A stretch of DNA of 62,000 nucleotides from Symbiodinium natans (lineage: Eukaryota > Sar > Dinophyceae > Suessiales > Symbiodiniaceae). Of this stretch, positions 22,148-33,050 are shown piece by piece. The notes under the pieces are model-generated. The model saw nothing but the letters and a program-made list of their open reading frames with translations. It had not been told where the DNA came from and did not search any database. Within the stretch, counting starts at the first letter, position 1. Every line of letters begins with the position of its first letter. The stretch is taken from positions 322,710 through 384,709 of the forward strand of contig CAJNDS010002191.1 of assembly GCA_905221605.1 (NCBI GenBank), written 5' to 3'. The position numbers and the translations under genes were made by a program.

Positions 22148-24694
22148 AAAGGGTAGTAGGGGAACCCATGATAACACCATTCCTCGGAGGATTGCACGGT
22201 GCCCGGTGTATCCTACAAGACAAGCATGGGCCCCCTTACTCTAACTTTAGTTAGGGGAGTTATAAGCCAAATGTAGTAATTAAAGCTTATATATATATAT
22301 ATATATAACCCAGTGAAGGGCCCTTATAACCCTACTTGTACCTGGGGGCCTCTAGATGTAGCAACAAAGGGCTGTGCTTCTTTGATTTCAAGGGCCTTGA
22401 AGAAGGAATCCCAGCTCAATGACATCGAGCGGGAAGCAGGCTACTGCTGGGCAACAGAGGGTGGTTGTGCTTTCGCACCTGCCTAGCCGGCTCATCCTGG
22501 GTTTCTTGGCACTCGCCCCCAAAGCTTAGGGGGTAGATCAGTTTAGGATCACAAGGCTCGCACAGCCGTCAGCCAGTTTTAATCCGTCAAGCACTTCGAG
22601 CCTTAAGCGCCGTGCGCCCGTGGTGCATCGTAGTGATTGCTTGGGCATGTGTTTCCAACACTTTGTGCTTGCTTTATCTCTTCCTCTGCGCTTGGCTTCA
22701 TTGATCGTTTTGTGTGCATCTGGGCAGTTTGTGCTGGCTCTTGCTTTGAGAAAGAAGTGCGTCTGCCATGACTTCAGAACCTGCTGGGCGAAGACTCCGG
22801 CGAGATCTCCCTGGGACGCCCCTCACATATGCTCCCCCAAAGCTGTATCATCTTAGGAAGCCCCTTTTACAGTACTACACCATGCTACACCACAAACCCG
22901 GACCAAGGCTGCACCTTGAACCCATGAGCCGGGGCCTCATTGTAGTGAGAGCTCTGCTCCACATCTTTCGTGGTGAACCTCGGCGGATCTCAGCCTTTCT
23001 TGAAATCAAACCCTGCACGCCAAGCCTGTGTTTCTTGTGTGGCTTCGGGCGGCGGGGGTTGGCTGGGGTCTCATCGCTCCTGAGACTCGTCAAGTGTAGA
23101 TATAAGAAGGGTTTCTTTTGTAGGGCAGACACAAGAAAATCTCACTCGAAAGCTGGGTCCATCGACGCACCCTGAACCGATTTTTTGTTGGCCCATCTCC
23201 AAGCGGGATCGCGGGTGCATATAATGATGACCCCCCCAAAACAATATTCGGGTCCCCTATGGCCCTTATATGAGTTATGCTCTGAACTGCCACACTGCGC
23301 AGCACCATTCGACATCGGAGAATAGCATCTGTGTGTCAAGCATCTGTGCCCCACCCACGTTTCGCAGTGCATGCCTCGGGGGGGGGGGGGGGAATTCGAT
23401 ACTGAATACCGTGACCAGGCATCCTGAGCCTGGTGGTGGGGTTGCGCTGTCGGTCGTGCCTCCTTGGTTTTGTTCTGGCCTCGACATTTGGGATCATTTG
23501 GGTTTCGAGGCGTGCTCTGCTCTGAAGCATAAGCCGGCCTCCCGTACCTCGCACTGGAATGAAGGTGCGGTCAATGTCAATGCTTTCAGGCTGTGGATCC
23601 AGGCAAAGGCATCACCAGAATCGAAGTAACACCCCAAAAATGACCTCAGTGTGCCGTCTGTCGATTTTCCAGCATAGGCCACCATACTCAAAAGGGCAAA
23701 TGCAGCGCAAGGCTCATTGCCTATGCAAGAGTCGCGCCTGCTGTGAGCCATCACCATCAAACCACAATCGCATGCATTCTACAACACGAATACGACACGA
23801 AAGTAACCCGTAAAGCCCTTTTGCACCCGGTAAACCCCTAACCCCTAAACCCTAAACCCTAAAAAACGAGAAAAGCGGGGTCCTGCATCTCCAAGACCGA
23901 GCCGAGTAGCTTTTTCACATCGTGGCGCCAGGCGTTGATTGCGAGGCCAATGATGAACCTTTGAACCCTAAACCCTAAACAACCCTGAACCCTGAACCCT
24001 AAACCCTAAACCCTAAACCCTACTTCGATGGGATTTGACAAGACTCTCCAGACCAACCTTGAAGCACGACTCAAAACAATCCCAAGCTCATGTCCCAACT
24101 CCCAGAGCGTTGGGAAAAGAGTTTGAAGGCAGGGGTGTCTGTGTGAGCCTTTGGATGCCAAGATTATTTTAACAGGAGTAGGGGCGGGGGGGGGGGGGGG
24201 GAAGTTATGCCACCTGGGCAACTTCACCGCCTCAAGGCTATTCAGCCAGGGCTCACTCGTGATGCGCTGCTCACCAGCCACTTGAGGAACTGGCATGGCT
24301 TGAGCGGAGGCTCTCGGAGGTTCAGGTTTGGATGCTGTAAATCCTTACTGGCTTCACAAACAATATACAAGCAAGACATGCCCGTCTATAGCCTCGATTG
24401 TATTTGAACCACGATGAAGCTCAACATGCAAATCCCAGAGGGTTTTGCACAATAAAGAACAAAACAGAACTCTTAAAAAAGTAAAGGAGTCATGGGTCTG
24501 GGGACTCGGAACCCCGAGAAATCAAGAAGAGGCAACGGCCCTTTTCCGTGTAGCTTGTACAAACCCCTTCCCAAAACCATACACACCTCGCCGCAACCCA
24601 AAAAGAAGCTTAATCATGTCTTCTAGCCGGCTTGCATACTTTTTCCACCTAAACCCCAACCCCCCCCCCCTCAGGTAGGGGTGTTGATGATTGA

Positions 24695-25235
24695 TATATT
24701 GACAAATAGTGCCGATAAAAAGCAAACAAGAAGGAGACATAGCAAGTGGAATGGTTGAGTGTTTAAACAAGATGGGCAAGAGACCCGCTCTAATTTATGC
24801 AGATGATGAAGGCACACTGAACAAGGAGGTAATACAAAAGTATTAGAAGGATGAGAACATGGACGATCATATAGCGAGGGCGCACTCAAATTTTTGTGAA
24901 AGAGCCATCCGGACTGTTAAAGATATGTTCTATAGGAGAGTTGAAGCGGATGAGCAAAAAAGGGAAAACAGAACATCCAATGGCCAGACTACATAAAAGA
25001 GATTACATAAAAGATGCCCGAAAACTAAGTCATCAATTCAAGGCGAAGTTAAATTTAACGATGAAGGGAAAGAAGAACCGCGTGTAGTCTGATTTAGATT
25101 TTGGAGAGGAGGGTAATATATTTAGGAAGCGAAAACCAAATACAAGAGCAAGGGTGAGCAACTGGAAGTAGAGAATATTGAAACAAATTCGGTCAAAATT
25201 ATTACAGAGTTGAAGGTAATGATGGGCAGTACTTG
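24695..25235 (+). pseudogene. Decayed integrase (rve/DDE-type) fragment
   Basis: The translation on the plus strand contains hallmarks of a retroelement or Polinton-type integrase core. There is a KSKQEGDI-like lead-in and KMGKRPALIYADDEGTLN with an acidic pair. A segment ending in an RAHSNFCERAIRTVKDMFY motif follows, where the family has T/H-x-(F)xERxIRTxK and its catalytic glutamate. In-frame stop codons near 24844 and 24994 and apparent frame changes at both ends show that it is inactive. Further downstream, NIFRKRKPNTRARVSNWK resembles the basic tail region of such proteins. No LTRs or other element genes are visible nearby, so this is a stranded, decayed fragment. The assignment rests on recalled family motifs, not on a search. 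Confidence 0.6.
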
Positions 25236-25274
25236 CGGTTTGAACTGCTGAAGGTTTGAGGGTAAGCGGACCAA

Positions 25275-25342
25275 CAATCACTGGGGCACATCACACTTCC
25301 TATGAAAGTCTCCAAAGCAGACGAGTTGACCATCTGCCCGCA
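25275..25342 (-). pseudogene. Out-of-frame partial RCC1 repeat after the stop
   Basis: Immediately downstream of the stop of the RCC1-like gene, another frame reads ADGQLVCFGDF, then CDVPQ and a stop. This is the core of an eighth 39-residue unit. About half a unit has been lost and the frame shifted, so the gene now ends early, inside its seventh unit. Confidence 0.65.
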
Positions 25343-26158
25343 CTAGCCAGACCTCCTTGAGTTGTACCCAAAACAGACGAGCTGACAATGTGCTCGCACT
25401 GCACAAGTATGATAAGTGCGTGCTGAGACTGCCAAAACTGGTCCCAAATCTGCTGGCACGTCACACTGCCCATAATCGTTGTCTCCGAAGCAGACGAGCT
25501 GACCATCTGTCCGCACCGCACAAGTATGATAATCGCCTGCTGAGACTGCCACAACTGATCCCAAATCTGCTGGCACGTCACACTGCCCATATTCGTTCTT
25601 TCCAAAGCAGACGAGCTGACCATCTGTCCGCACCACACAAATATGATAATCGCCCGCTGAGACTGCCAAAACTGGTCCCAAATCTGCTGGCACGTCACAC
25701 TGCCCATAATCGTGCTTTCCAAAACAGACGAGCTGACCATCTGTCCGCACTGCAAAAGTATGATAAGTGCGCGCTGAGACCGCCAAAACTGGTCCCAAAT
25801 CTGCTGGCACGTCACACTGCCCGTAATCGTTGTCTCCAAAGCAGACGAGCTGACCATCTGTCCGCACCGCACAAGTATGATAAGTGCCCGCTGAGACTGC
25901 CGAAACTGGTCCTAAATCTGCTGGCAGGTCAAACTGCCCAAAATCGTTGTCTCCGAAGCAGGCGAGCTGACCATCTGTCTGCACCGCACAAGTATGAGAA
26001 GTGCCCGCTGAGACTGCCAAAACTGGTCCCAGATCTGCTGGCACGTAACGCTGCCCATAGTAGTTCTTTCCAAAGCAGACGAGCTGACCGTCTGTCCGCA
26101 CTGCACAAGTATGATAATCGCCCGCTGAGACTGCCCAAATTGGCCCCAAATCTGTGGG
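25343..26158 (-). repeat. 117-bp coding tandem repeat
   Basis: Seven near-identical units of 117 bp encode the RCC1-like propeller blades. Because 117 is divisible by three and the units are alike, other frames of the same DNA stay open too, including a spurious 326-codon plus-strand frame at 25357-26337. Confidence 0.85.
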
Positions 26159-26335
26159 CATGGAAAAGTATCCGACCTGTTGAAGCTGTGGCCGCACGAA
26201 ATGTGACTGACCTAGCGTGGGAACGAACCACGAGGCAGGATGGATTGAAAGAAACGACCGGAATGCGGTCCTTTGGGGTGCAGTCCTTTGTGTCCAGAAG
26301 AGCATGCCAAATGCCAGGCCGCTATTCATGGCCAT
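25343..26335 (-). CDS. RCC1-like repeat protein, seven 39-residue units
   Basis: The minus-strand frame ends with TAG at 25343. The first ATG in frame is at 26335 and gives about 330 residues. The open frame extends upstream to about 26430 without another ATG, and a good acceptor (GTGTTTCAG) ends at 26383, so either a 5' exon or a trans-splice leader is likely upstream. From 26158 to the stop, seven units of 39 residues (117 bp) follow each other. Each has the pattern PADLGPV-AVSAG-YHTCAVRTDGQLVCFG-NDYGQCDV, which is typical of RCC1_2-type repeats. Seven blades would suit a beta-propeller. Members act as guanine-nucleotide exchange factors, ubiquitin-ligase parts or simple scaffolds, and the role here cannot be assigned. 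The last unit is cut short (YNSRRSG, stop). High DNA identity between units points to recent internal expansion. Confidence 0.8.
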   Translation of the reverse strand: MAMNSGLAFGMLFWTQRTAPQRTAFRSFLSIHPASWFVPTLGQSHFVRPQLQQVGYFSMPTDLGPIWAVSAGDYHTCAVRTDGQLVCFGKNYYGQRYVPADLGPVLAVSAGTSHTCAVQTDGQLACFGDNDFGQFDLPADLGPVSAVSAGTYHTCAVRTDGQLVCFGDNDYGQCDVPADLGPVLAVSARTYHTFAVRTDGQLVCFGKHDYGQCDVPADLGPVLAVSAGDYHICVVRTDGQLVCFGKNEYGQCDVPADLGSVVAVSAGDYHTCAVRTDGQLVCFGDNDYGQCDVPADLGPVLAVSARTYHTCAVRAHCQLVCFGYNSRRSG

Positions 26336-26492
26336 AGAGAGATGGATGCAGGAAGCAATGCTCCAGGAGGGCGCGGTTGACGCTGAAACACGAGAATCGT
26401 GAATTGCCAATGAAATATTGTGTAGAAGCCCGCGTGTTCATAGAGAAATTGAGGATTACATGGCCAAAAAAACACATAAATAAACGTATTCC

Positions 26493-26493
<1 letters not shown>

Positions 26494-26525
<32 letters not shown>
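26494..26525. repeat. TA microsatellite
   Basis: A run of about 15 TA dinucleotides lies upstream of the RCC1-like gene. Confidence 0.85.
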
Positions 26526-26530
<5 letters not shown>

Positions 26531-27121
26531 CCAACCCACAGAGGAATAGGGGAACTCCATCTTTGAATCCAGAAAGGGCCTTCATCTGCCAGGAGCCTGT
26601 CTTGGGCTTGAACTTCAAATCGAAGCCGAACCTGAGCTCAAACGGTTCGTGTGCTTCCTCCCCCCCCCACCACCCAACCAAAGAAAGAGAGACTTTGTAC
26701 CCTGTTCTCATACATGGTCATGATGTTACGATGAGAAGCCAAAACTCCAAAACCTGGGAACACCAGACCTCGTAACTTGCAAGTTCTACGGCTTAGGGGT
26801 TGAGACTTCTATCGGGACTAGCCCGCTGAGCACCAAGAATTGCTTCGCCCAGCTTCAAGTAGGAGGGACTGAGAGAAGCAGTGTGGCAGGGCTCGGGAGC
26901 AGGCGCTCGGGATGGCTTGTTCAATTTGAAAGGGAATAGTCGGAGAACAAAAGTATGCTGCTCTGCTTTACTTCTCTAGGTTCGCAGAGCGGTTTTATTC
27001 CTGGCCCGGCCGAGCGCTTGGCACGAAGAAGACCACGAGCTGCTTGAGGCCGTTTGTGACCTTTACTGTGTTTCGGGCCGGGTTCGTCGCTTCCGCCCAT
27101 GATTCTAGGTTCTGCTGGTAA

Positions 27122-27487
27122 ATGGGTCAGGTTTTGAGCACGGCCTCGGCTTTCGAGAGGTGGGTCTGCGGGGTGGTAGGCTCTGGGGACTCCGGGGCCT
27201 TTAGGGTCGTAGAGTGGTTGGTGGCTCGAATAACATGCCAAGCTCCCTTTGACAGCCAGAATTTTTGCACCCGATTGATTGGTTGTATCTGGGTTGCTGG
27301 GATGCCATTCCTAGGGGCGGTGATAAGGGAGAAGATACGAACTTCCTTCGATGCCCTCGCACCCGCAACAGTAACTTTGGATGGGTGGACTAACTGCATA
27401 GGCTCATAGTTCGTAATCCCAACCCTCCACCGCCCTACCCCCGGGACCCGGAAAGCCCTGTGGTCTGTGGCCCGGACGGGCAGCAAG
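27122..27487 (+). pseudogene. Possible hAT transposase (DUF659-like) remnant
   Basis: The plus-strand frame contains IREKIRTSFDALAPATVTLD followed by GWTNCIG. The LDGWTN signature is characteristic of the DUF659 region of hAT-family transposases. A stop (TAG at 27407) follows. The same frame then continues FVIPTLHRP and KALWSVARTGSK before a second stop, a layout like the segment that follows DGWTN in the family (a hydrophobic VxP strand, then W/L-SV-TG). No terminal inverted repeats or zinc finger were found. The minus strand is also open over 27127-27501 (124 codons), but it shows no known motif. The call rests on one strong short motif and is tentative. Confidence 0.4.
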
Positions 27488-28777
27488 TAGATTGGCTGCA
27501 TCGTCTCCTAGGTGTCAGGCCGGATGAGATTGTTGAAATGCAGCGTTTCAGGATCGACCTCTCCGATGATTCGAGGGGTCTGTTGGACATTCATGTCCTA
27601 CGACCGATAATTGGACCCCCCCCCCCCCCCACACCACCTTCCCTAATGTAAACCACGCAGCGCGCGATTGATTGCAGGATACGGTTTTTGTCTATGCCGG
27701 TTTGAGCCTGTTCTCTTCCGCTCGCCAACAGGATGTGTCAGTCGCACACTGGCAGATGTCTGCTCCGCCCCTCTCTGCAGGGTGAGTGCATACTGCCGTA
27801 CGAAATTTAATTAGGTGGAATTCATTTGCTAGATGCGCGTTTGATCCGGACTCAAGCATTACAGAAAGAAAAGAACTCAAGTGGTGTCCAAGGCCCGGAC
27901 ATGTGCTCGTCAACCCTACACATACTGTTTATAAACAACAAGCTCCCTTGCAACTGAGATTTCTCGCAGAAGGAAAGAAAACGAGTAGTCCAACAGCGCA
28001 AGCCAAGAACCCAAGGGTAGAGACCTTTGAACACGCCTGAAGCCGACCTACTCCATGCCTTTTGGACATATGAGGTACGAGGTGCTGCATGCAGCACTCC
28101 CGAAAAGGGATCCCGCATCGTCGCATGCCTTTGCAGAGTTTCGCATGGCTTGAGCTGTGGGGTTCAGAGGCTCCGCCAGAATCCACCCAGCGCCAAAGCC
28201 GTAATGTCACAGCCTAAAACCCCTGATACCAGGATGGGCTATCAAGGCCTTATAAGCCCATAATGAACCCTATAAAGTGCATTTAAAGGGATTATAGGGT
28301 AAAAACAAACCCATCCTGATAAGGCGCAAATCCGAGGGCGCAAGCCCTCAGCCCCCAGTTGAAGCCTGGAACGCCGAGCGCAGAAGCTCAAGCCAGGACA
28401 GGATCCAACCCCCCCTCCCCAAGAGACCTCAAACCAGAGCCGCCCCTTGAACCCTCATATACGGGTCGGGGCGCCTATCTGAATAGAACACAGAGAAGAA
28501 TGGGTCTGTTGGGTAGGACAAACCCGAAACCCTGATTTCCCTGAAAACCCTAAAAAACCTAAAAACCCCTGAGCCCTAAACCCTCCTTGAGGGACTATGA
28601 GGAGCATCCTCAGCCCTCTTTTTGCGGAAGGGGCGCCTGTAAGGGTTCGCGTTCTCGGGATTTGCGACCGGGGGCATGGTGACCTTAGGATGCCCCAACT
28701 GCAGACTTGCAACAAGGGGGTTTCGGGTTTAGGGTTTAGGGGAGGGGGGGGGGGGGAGTTCTGCTGCAGGTTTGGGG

Positions 28778-28852
28778 ACATATATACATATACACATACA
28801 TATAAACACATATATATATATATATAATATGTATATATATATATATATGTGC
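28778..28852. repeat. TA/CATA microsatellite
   Basis: ATATAC, ACATAT and TATATA units lie in mixed order over about 75 bp, just after a G-run at 28741-28756. Confidence 0.8.
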
Positions 28853-30044
28853 ATGCATGTTTTTGTTTCGTGCCGCCCGATCTGACTGACCTACTGTATG
28901 TCCAATAGCAGGCCCTCCCCAAAAGACCACAGTGTTTGGGCCTTAGGGTGTAGGAGCCAGGGCTGGTTGCTAAGGTCCATTGACTGTCGGGATGTTCTGC
29001 CATCAAGACTTTGCAGACGCGCGCTGCCATTTTTAATGGGAAGCTCTAGAGAATCTGCTTGGCAATCTCAGCGGCCGTGGTGTCCGGCACCTTCACATAG
29101 GCAGGAGGAGTCCTCAGAGCGACTTCAGAGACCCCGAGGAAGGCCCTCTCAATGCACACGCGCATTGAACATGGTTTGGGGGGGAAGAATGATGTGCCGT
29201 TGGCGTCCGCCTTTTTGATACCAGTAGCTCCTTGCTTTGGGGGGGCTTATAGCCTATAGAACAGAAACCTTCATGTTTCATTTGGGAGTTCTGGCTCCCT
29301 GCGCCCTTAAAGAAAGCCCTCGAGCCCTCATGAAGCGGCTCTTCAAGACTTCGGTGTATAGGGTGGTGACATTGCGGGCCTTGCGGGTTTGGCGGGTCGC
29401 GGGTTCAAAGGGTTTCAGAAGGTGTCTCAGGCGATGGCACGGGGTGGATAGCTCGGAGGCCGATAGAACTGGAGTTCGGCTCGTGCTCAGGCAGGCTTGC
29501 TTGGCTTGAGGGCTTAGGCTCACGCACTTGAAGGAAACCCTAAACTCCAAACCCTAAACATCCCTAAACCCTAAACCCTATAAACCCTAAAGGCCCTAAA
29601 CCCTGAAACCCTAAGGAGAGGGGGCTCCAGGCGTCGAATCTTGCCCCGCCGAGAGTCGAGGGCACCGGAGACTGCCAGGTGAAGCAGCAGCCGAGGTTCA
29701 GACCGTCCTCAGATTTCCAGGCAAGGATGGTTTAGAATTAGGGTTGATAGGGTTTAGGGTTGATAGGGTTTAGGGTTTAGGGTTTAGGGTTTTGGGTCTA
29801 AGATGTCTTCTCAATCCCTTGTAGACACAAGTAGCTTGGGATCGGCCCCCAAGGAAGTGGAACTATCCTGTGGCCCTACTGAAGCAGGTCCATCACAGTG
29901 TAAACCCTAAACCCTAAACCCTAAACCCTTATAAACTTACAGACTGGTGCCTTGGCAAATCCCCCCACCACTAGCTGGAAACAGACACTGGCTCCCATGC
30001 GCTTCACATTTTCAGGGACAGCTGCCAGAGTTCCGATTTTCTGC

Positions 30045-30050
30045 TTCTTT

Positions 30051-30081
<31 letters not shown>
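30045..30081. repeat. TTC microsatellite
   Basis: About ten TTC trinucleotides lie in a T-rich stretch. The leucine/phenylalanine-rich frame across it is an artefact of the repeat. Confidence 0.85.
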
Positions 30082-30082
<1 letters not shown>

Positions 30083-31686
30083 CCTCTTCGTCTTCTTGAT
30101 CTGCGCACTTCAGGGCCCGCCTCTTGCACTCTTGTTCCTCTCTCTCTAATTATTTCTGCTTGCTTTCTATCTATCTCTCTTCTATCTTTGTTGATTTCTT
30201 TCTGTATTTCTATCCATCTTCTTGTTATCTATTTATTTCTGTTATCGGCAGATATATACCACATACACAAATATGTATATATATATATATACATATACAT
30301 TCTACGCACTACATTGTAATGATGAGTGACATACATAATGTTATTCATACATCACATACATATAGTCCTGAGGTTTAGGGCAAGTCATTGCCAGCATATA
30401 GGACTTGGACCCAGCACGTCCTGAGCAGCCACCATACATGAGGCGTCAAGCTGTAAGGCAAAAGGTGAGTAAGTATTGCACGTATTTACAATCTAACCCC
30501 TTACGGGATTATTTGGGGTATCGAATCAACCTTCATAGTTTTTTAAGAGCCAGCCTGATGATGCTTTCCTCTCCCAGCCACCCAACCCCTCTTCGACATG
30601 TGGACGAGGCGCCCAGGTCGGACAGCAGTTGCCATTCAGGTTTTCACATCCCGGATTATCCTCGGCTCAGGGCTGAGCATCTTCCACTCAATTTTCAATG
30701 TCCTGGTCCTAACCCACGCCCTTTGTTTTTTGAGTCGGACTTGTGTCATTCGAGCGCTAGCCTTGTTTCTTCAGGAGAGCCTAGGGATGAGATTCCAGAA
30801 GCACAGCTTTGGGGCCTCGGGGCTCTTGGTCGCTACGGGAGGCCTTCAGTTTCCACAGGACGTGACGTTTCTACTTGTCGTGAAGGTGTTTAGCGGAAGG
30901 AGAAGCCCGACGCAGAAAGCGTGGAAGGGTTCGGCCATGTGCAAAGCCACCACCCACGCCCTACAATGCTACGAGCCCCCGAAAGAAGCCCTAAAGCTTG
31001 CCGAGAGGCTTTGCAGGCAGGGCCACGTGAAGCTTTGGAAGGTCTGAGCGAGGCGTACTGGGGCTTAGGGCTCAGCGCAGCAGCGTCAGTTGGGGCCTTC
31101 TGTGCATGAGGGCCTGCGTCCCGTTGTGCTTCGGGCTTCGAGGTCAAACTGGACCTAGAAAACCCCGGTTGCCCACCAACCGCAGGCCTCAACTCAACCA
31201 GCAAAGGCACGGGGTGGTGAGGGGATGGTCTATATAGGTCCTAGGTTTCGAACCCAGGCTTAAAGCGGTGCCTTTGAAAGCTTTGAGGGTGATGCTCGAA
31301 TACGGTGCCGGAACATGACGGAAACACACCCCGGCCCCTTGGCCCCTTGTGTCATCTTGGCCGCCAAGTTGCAGCCCGTCCACGTAGAGCTCCACAGGCA
31401 CAGCCTGGGCGGAAACCCTCATGCCGACACGGAAGAGAGGTTTCCCTCAAATAGATTCCCCTGGTTCAATATGGTGGGTAGTACAATACATGGATACATC
31501 AAAACACTTCAGGGAATTTATGTCACAAGAAGAACCACAAAACCCACTGCAAAGAAGTGACATCGCCGAACGTCTTGTTGGCCGTCGTCTTCCCGACCTG
31601 CAGTCTTGAGCTGGCTAGTTGGCCCTTGAAGCCCTCAGAAGTGTTGCCGTCAGCATCCTCCAAGTAAGGAACGTCTGCAAACAAAA

Positions 31687-31740
31687 ACTAAACCCTAAAC
31701 CCTAAACCCTAAACCCTAAACCCTAAACCCTAAACCCTTT
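31687..31740 (-). repeat. CCCTAAA array next to the 31848-32609 gene
   Basis: About seven heptamers end about 108 bp beyond the 3' end of the coiled-coil gene. With the short array at 32618-32642 they bracket that gene. Confidence 0.88.
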
Positions 31741-31847
31741 TGCAACGAGCTTGGCTATGCTCCCGCCCGGCTACCCTCAACCCTTTTTGCAGCAGGCTTG
31801 CGTGAGTCCTCGCCTGGATCAGGCTACCGCTCTCCGAGCTGACAGCA

Positions 31848-32609
31848 CTAACTGAAACCATCCTGTGCAGACAAAAATCTAGCTTTTCGACGCTCTGTCT
31901 TGGCAGCAACTTTCTCAGCGAAACTGCTAGCGCGAGAAGCGGATGCACTAGAGTTCGCTGAGCAAGGACCGAGAGAGCAGTACCGAGAGTCACCAACCCG
32001 GCACCGTTTACTTTCACAGTCCCCATGCGCCAGGGCTCGTGGAAAGGTAGGTGAAGTCGCCGGCACTGGAAGCACTTTCGACTCAATGGCTTCAAGACGC
32101 GTCCTCACCTCATTTCTTGCAGCCTCAAGCTCCGAGTCAAGCTGTTGAATGGTAGCCACGTGATTCTTGATTTGAGTCTTGGCCTGCTCCAAGACAACAG
32201 CATATTGGGCCCGAATGTCCTTCACAAGGGGCTCACACTGTGCTCGCGTTATCATCTCGAAGTCTGTCTGACATGCCGCAGCTCTGCACGCACCATGGTC
32301 GGAAGGAATTCCAGAGCACCCCACTCGCATATCCGGCAAAGCATGGTTCAAGTCGACGACCATGCTACAGTTGATCTGTGGAGTGGTTGAAGAGTCCATC
32401 GTCAAAACCTTCGTCAAGGCAGAGTTGATGCATTGTCTAACACCTGTGAGTCCCATTTTCTTCGCATGCCGCTGCGCGTAGCCCAACACGGATACCAGCT
32501 TTTGTTTCGGATCTGCCATGGCAATACAAACTCCCTCTTTCTGCTGAACTGTACACAGGCTGTGCCCTTTTGGGCCTCGTAACCAGTATGGCACTTGAGC
32601 CGTAGCCAT
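31848..32609 (-). CDS. Hypothetical single-exon coiled-coil protein
   Basis: An uninterrupted minus-strand frame of 253 codons runs from ATG at 32609 to a stop at 31848. The N-terminal third (MATAQVPYWLRG...) has several cysteines, including CSMVVD, GCSGIP and CRAAACQ motifs. Roughly residues 125-180 form a heptad-rich helix (VVLEQAKTQIKNHVATIQQL and onward) ending in RTRLEAIESK, predicted coiled coil. The C-terminal part is serine/alanine-rich and basic (AAKTERRKARF). Codon use and composition look coding and differ from the telomere-like DNA on both sides. No family is recognised. Only eight bases separate the ATG from a CCCTAAA array (32618-32642), so a leader, if any, must be trans-spliced or read through the repeats. 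An intronless gene set in repeats could be a retrocopy. Confidence 0.6.
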   Translation of the reverse strand: MATAQVPYWLRGPKGHSLCTVQQKEGVCIAMADPKQKLVSVLGYAQRHAKKMGLTGVRQCINSALTKVLTMDSSTTPQINCSMVVDLNHALPDMRVGCSGIPSDHGACRAAACQTDFEMITRAQCEPLVKDIRAQYAVVLEQAKTQIKNHVATIQQLDSELEAARNEVRTRLEAIESKVLPVPATSPTFPRALAHGDCESKRCRVGDSRYCSLGPCSANSSASASRASSFAEKVAAKTERRKARFLSAQDGFS

Positions 32610-32778
32610 TACCCTCAACCCTAAACCCTAAACCCTAAACCCATGAATCAGGCCTCCTTGTGGATCCCGGATTCAGGCAGGGACTCGGCAGGAGGGTCTG
32701 GAACTTTTTTGGGAACCGCGAAGGCTCCCCCCGGTTTAGGGCTTGTAGACTAAGAGGCTTATAGGGCTTAGGGCTTAC

Positions 32779-32870
32779 CAGCACCCCCCCCCCCCCCCCA
32801 AACTACCCTTTAACCATAATAGTAGGGTACAGGAGGCCCTTTATTGCAGGGTAGTTGGGGGGTGCAGGTA
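32779..32870. repeat. Short foldback (family C)
   Basis: The left end CAGCACCCCCC (a C15 run), then AAACTACCCTTT is the inverse of the right end, which reads AGGGTAGTTGGGGGGTGC. About 30 bp lie between. It is a further case of a C-run located in the terminal repeat of a foldback. Confidence 0.6.
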
Positions 32871-32881
32871 CGGTTTAGAGT

Positions 32882-33050
32882 TTAGGCTCTACTTTGCCAC
32901 GTGCGCTGAATCTGACCCCAGGCCGCAGGCCCGAGAACAAAATCTCCGGCCTTCTGGTGGCCAGGCGTGAAGTCAAAGGTGCCATTCTTCGCCTCACAGG
33001 TACGGCAGCTGAGCATGACGGGTGTGCCACGACATTCGATGGCTGTCGGT
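32882..33050 (-). CDS. Doubtful internal exon
   Basis: The minus-strand frame contains ECRGTPVMLSCRTCEAKNG, then TFDFTPGHQKAGDFVLGPAA and W. It has regular cysteine spacing and a coding-like composition unlike its surroundings. No start codon or clear acceptor fixes its left boundary, and no family is recognised. It may be an exon of an otherwise unseen gene or a decayed fragment. Confidence 0.22.

Larger units (their letters stand above)
14977..24694. other. Long intergenic block; arrays, homopolymers, AT-rich island
   Basis: No gene is supported. The stretch has the densest telomere-like arrays of the window's first half (19409-19521, 20838-20875, 21407-21500, 21634-21690, 21832-21872). 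It also has homopolymers C25 (16187-16211), G17 (19572-19588) and G23 (22119-22141). About 17520-18540 is AT-richer and lacks telomere-like motifs. On the plus strand near 18909-18920 the sequence CCTAGGTGAGTG looks like a donor site, but no coding frame leading into it is convincing. The plus-strand frame at 22768-23175 (135 codons, ATG start) matches no family I recognise. Confidence 0.5.
27488..31847. other. Intergenic DNA; microsatellites and telomere-like motifs
   Basis: No gene is supported. Visible items are a C-run at 27609-27621, a TA/CA microsatellite at 28778-28852, telomere-like motifs near 28725, 29570-29610, 29745-29790 and 29900-29930, a (TTC)n run at 30045-30081, a TA run near 30274-30295 and a CCCTAAA array at 31687-31738. 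The plus-strand frames at 30405-30893 and 30598-31047 are long for this window but overlap each other and have no recognisable domain. Confidence 0.5.

Noticed and set aside
25357-26337. 326-codon plus-strand open frame
   Set aside because: It is the antisense of the RCC1-like repeat gene. The 117-bp unit keeps this frame open, and its translation is arginine/histidine-rich with no family match.
31236-31262. tRNA T-arm-like GGTTCGAAACC on the minus strand
   Set aside because: No matching acceptor stem, D-arm or anticodon arm was found at the right distance.
32600-32610. CCGTAGCCATT, resembling the start of the dinoflagellate spliced leader
   Set aside because: It lies on the strand opposite to the gene and overlaps its start codon. 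The rest of the leader does not match, so it is most likely chance.
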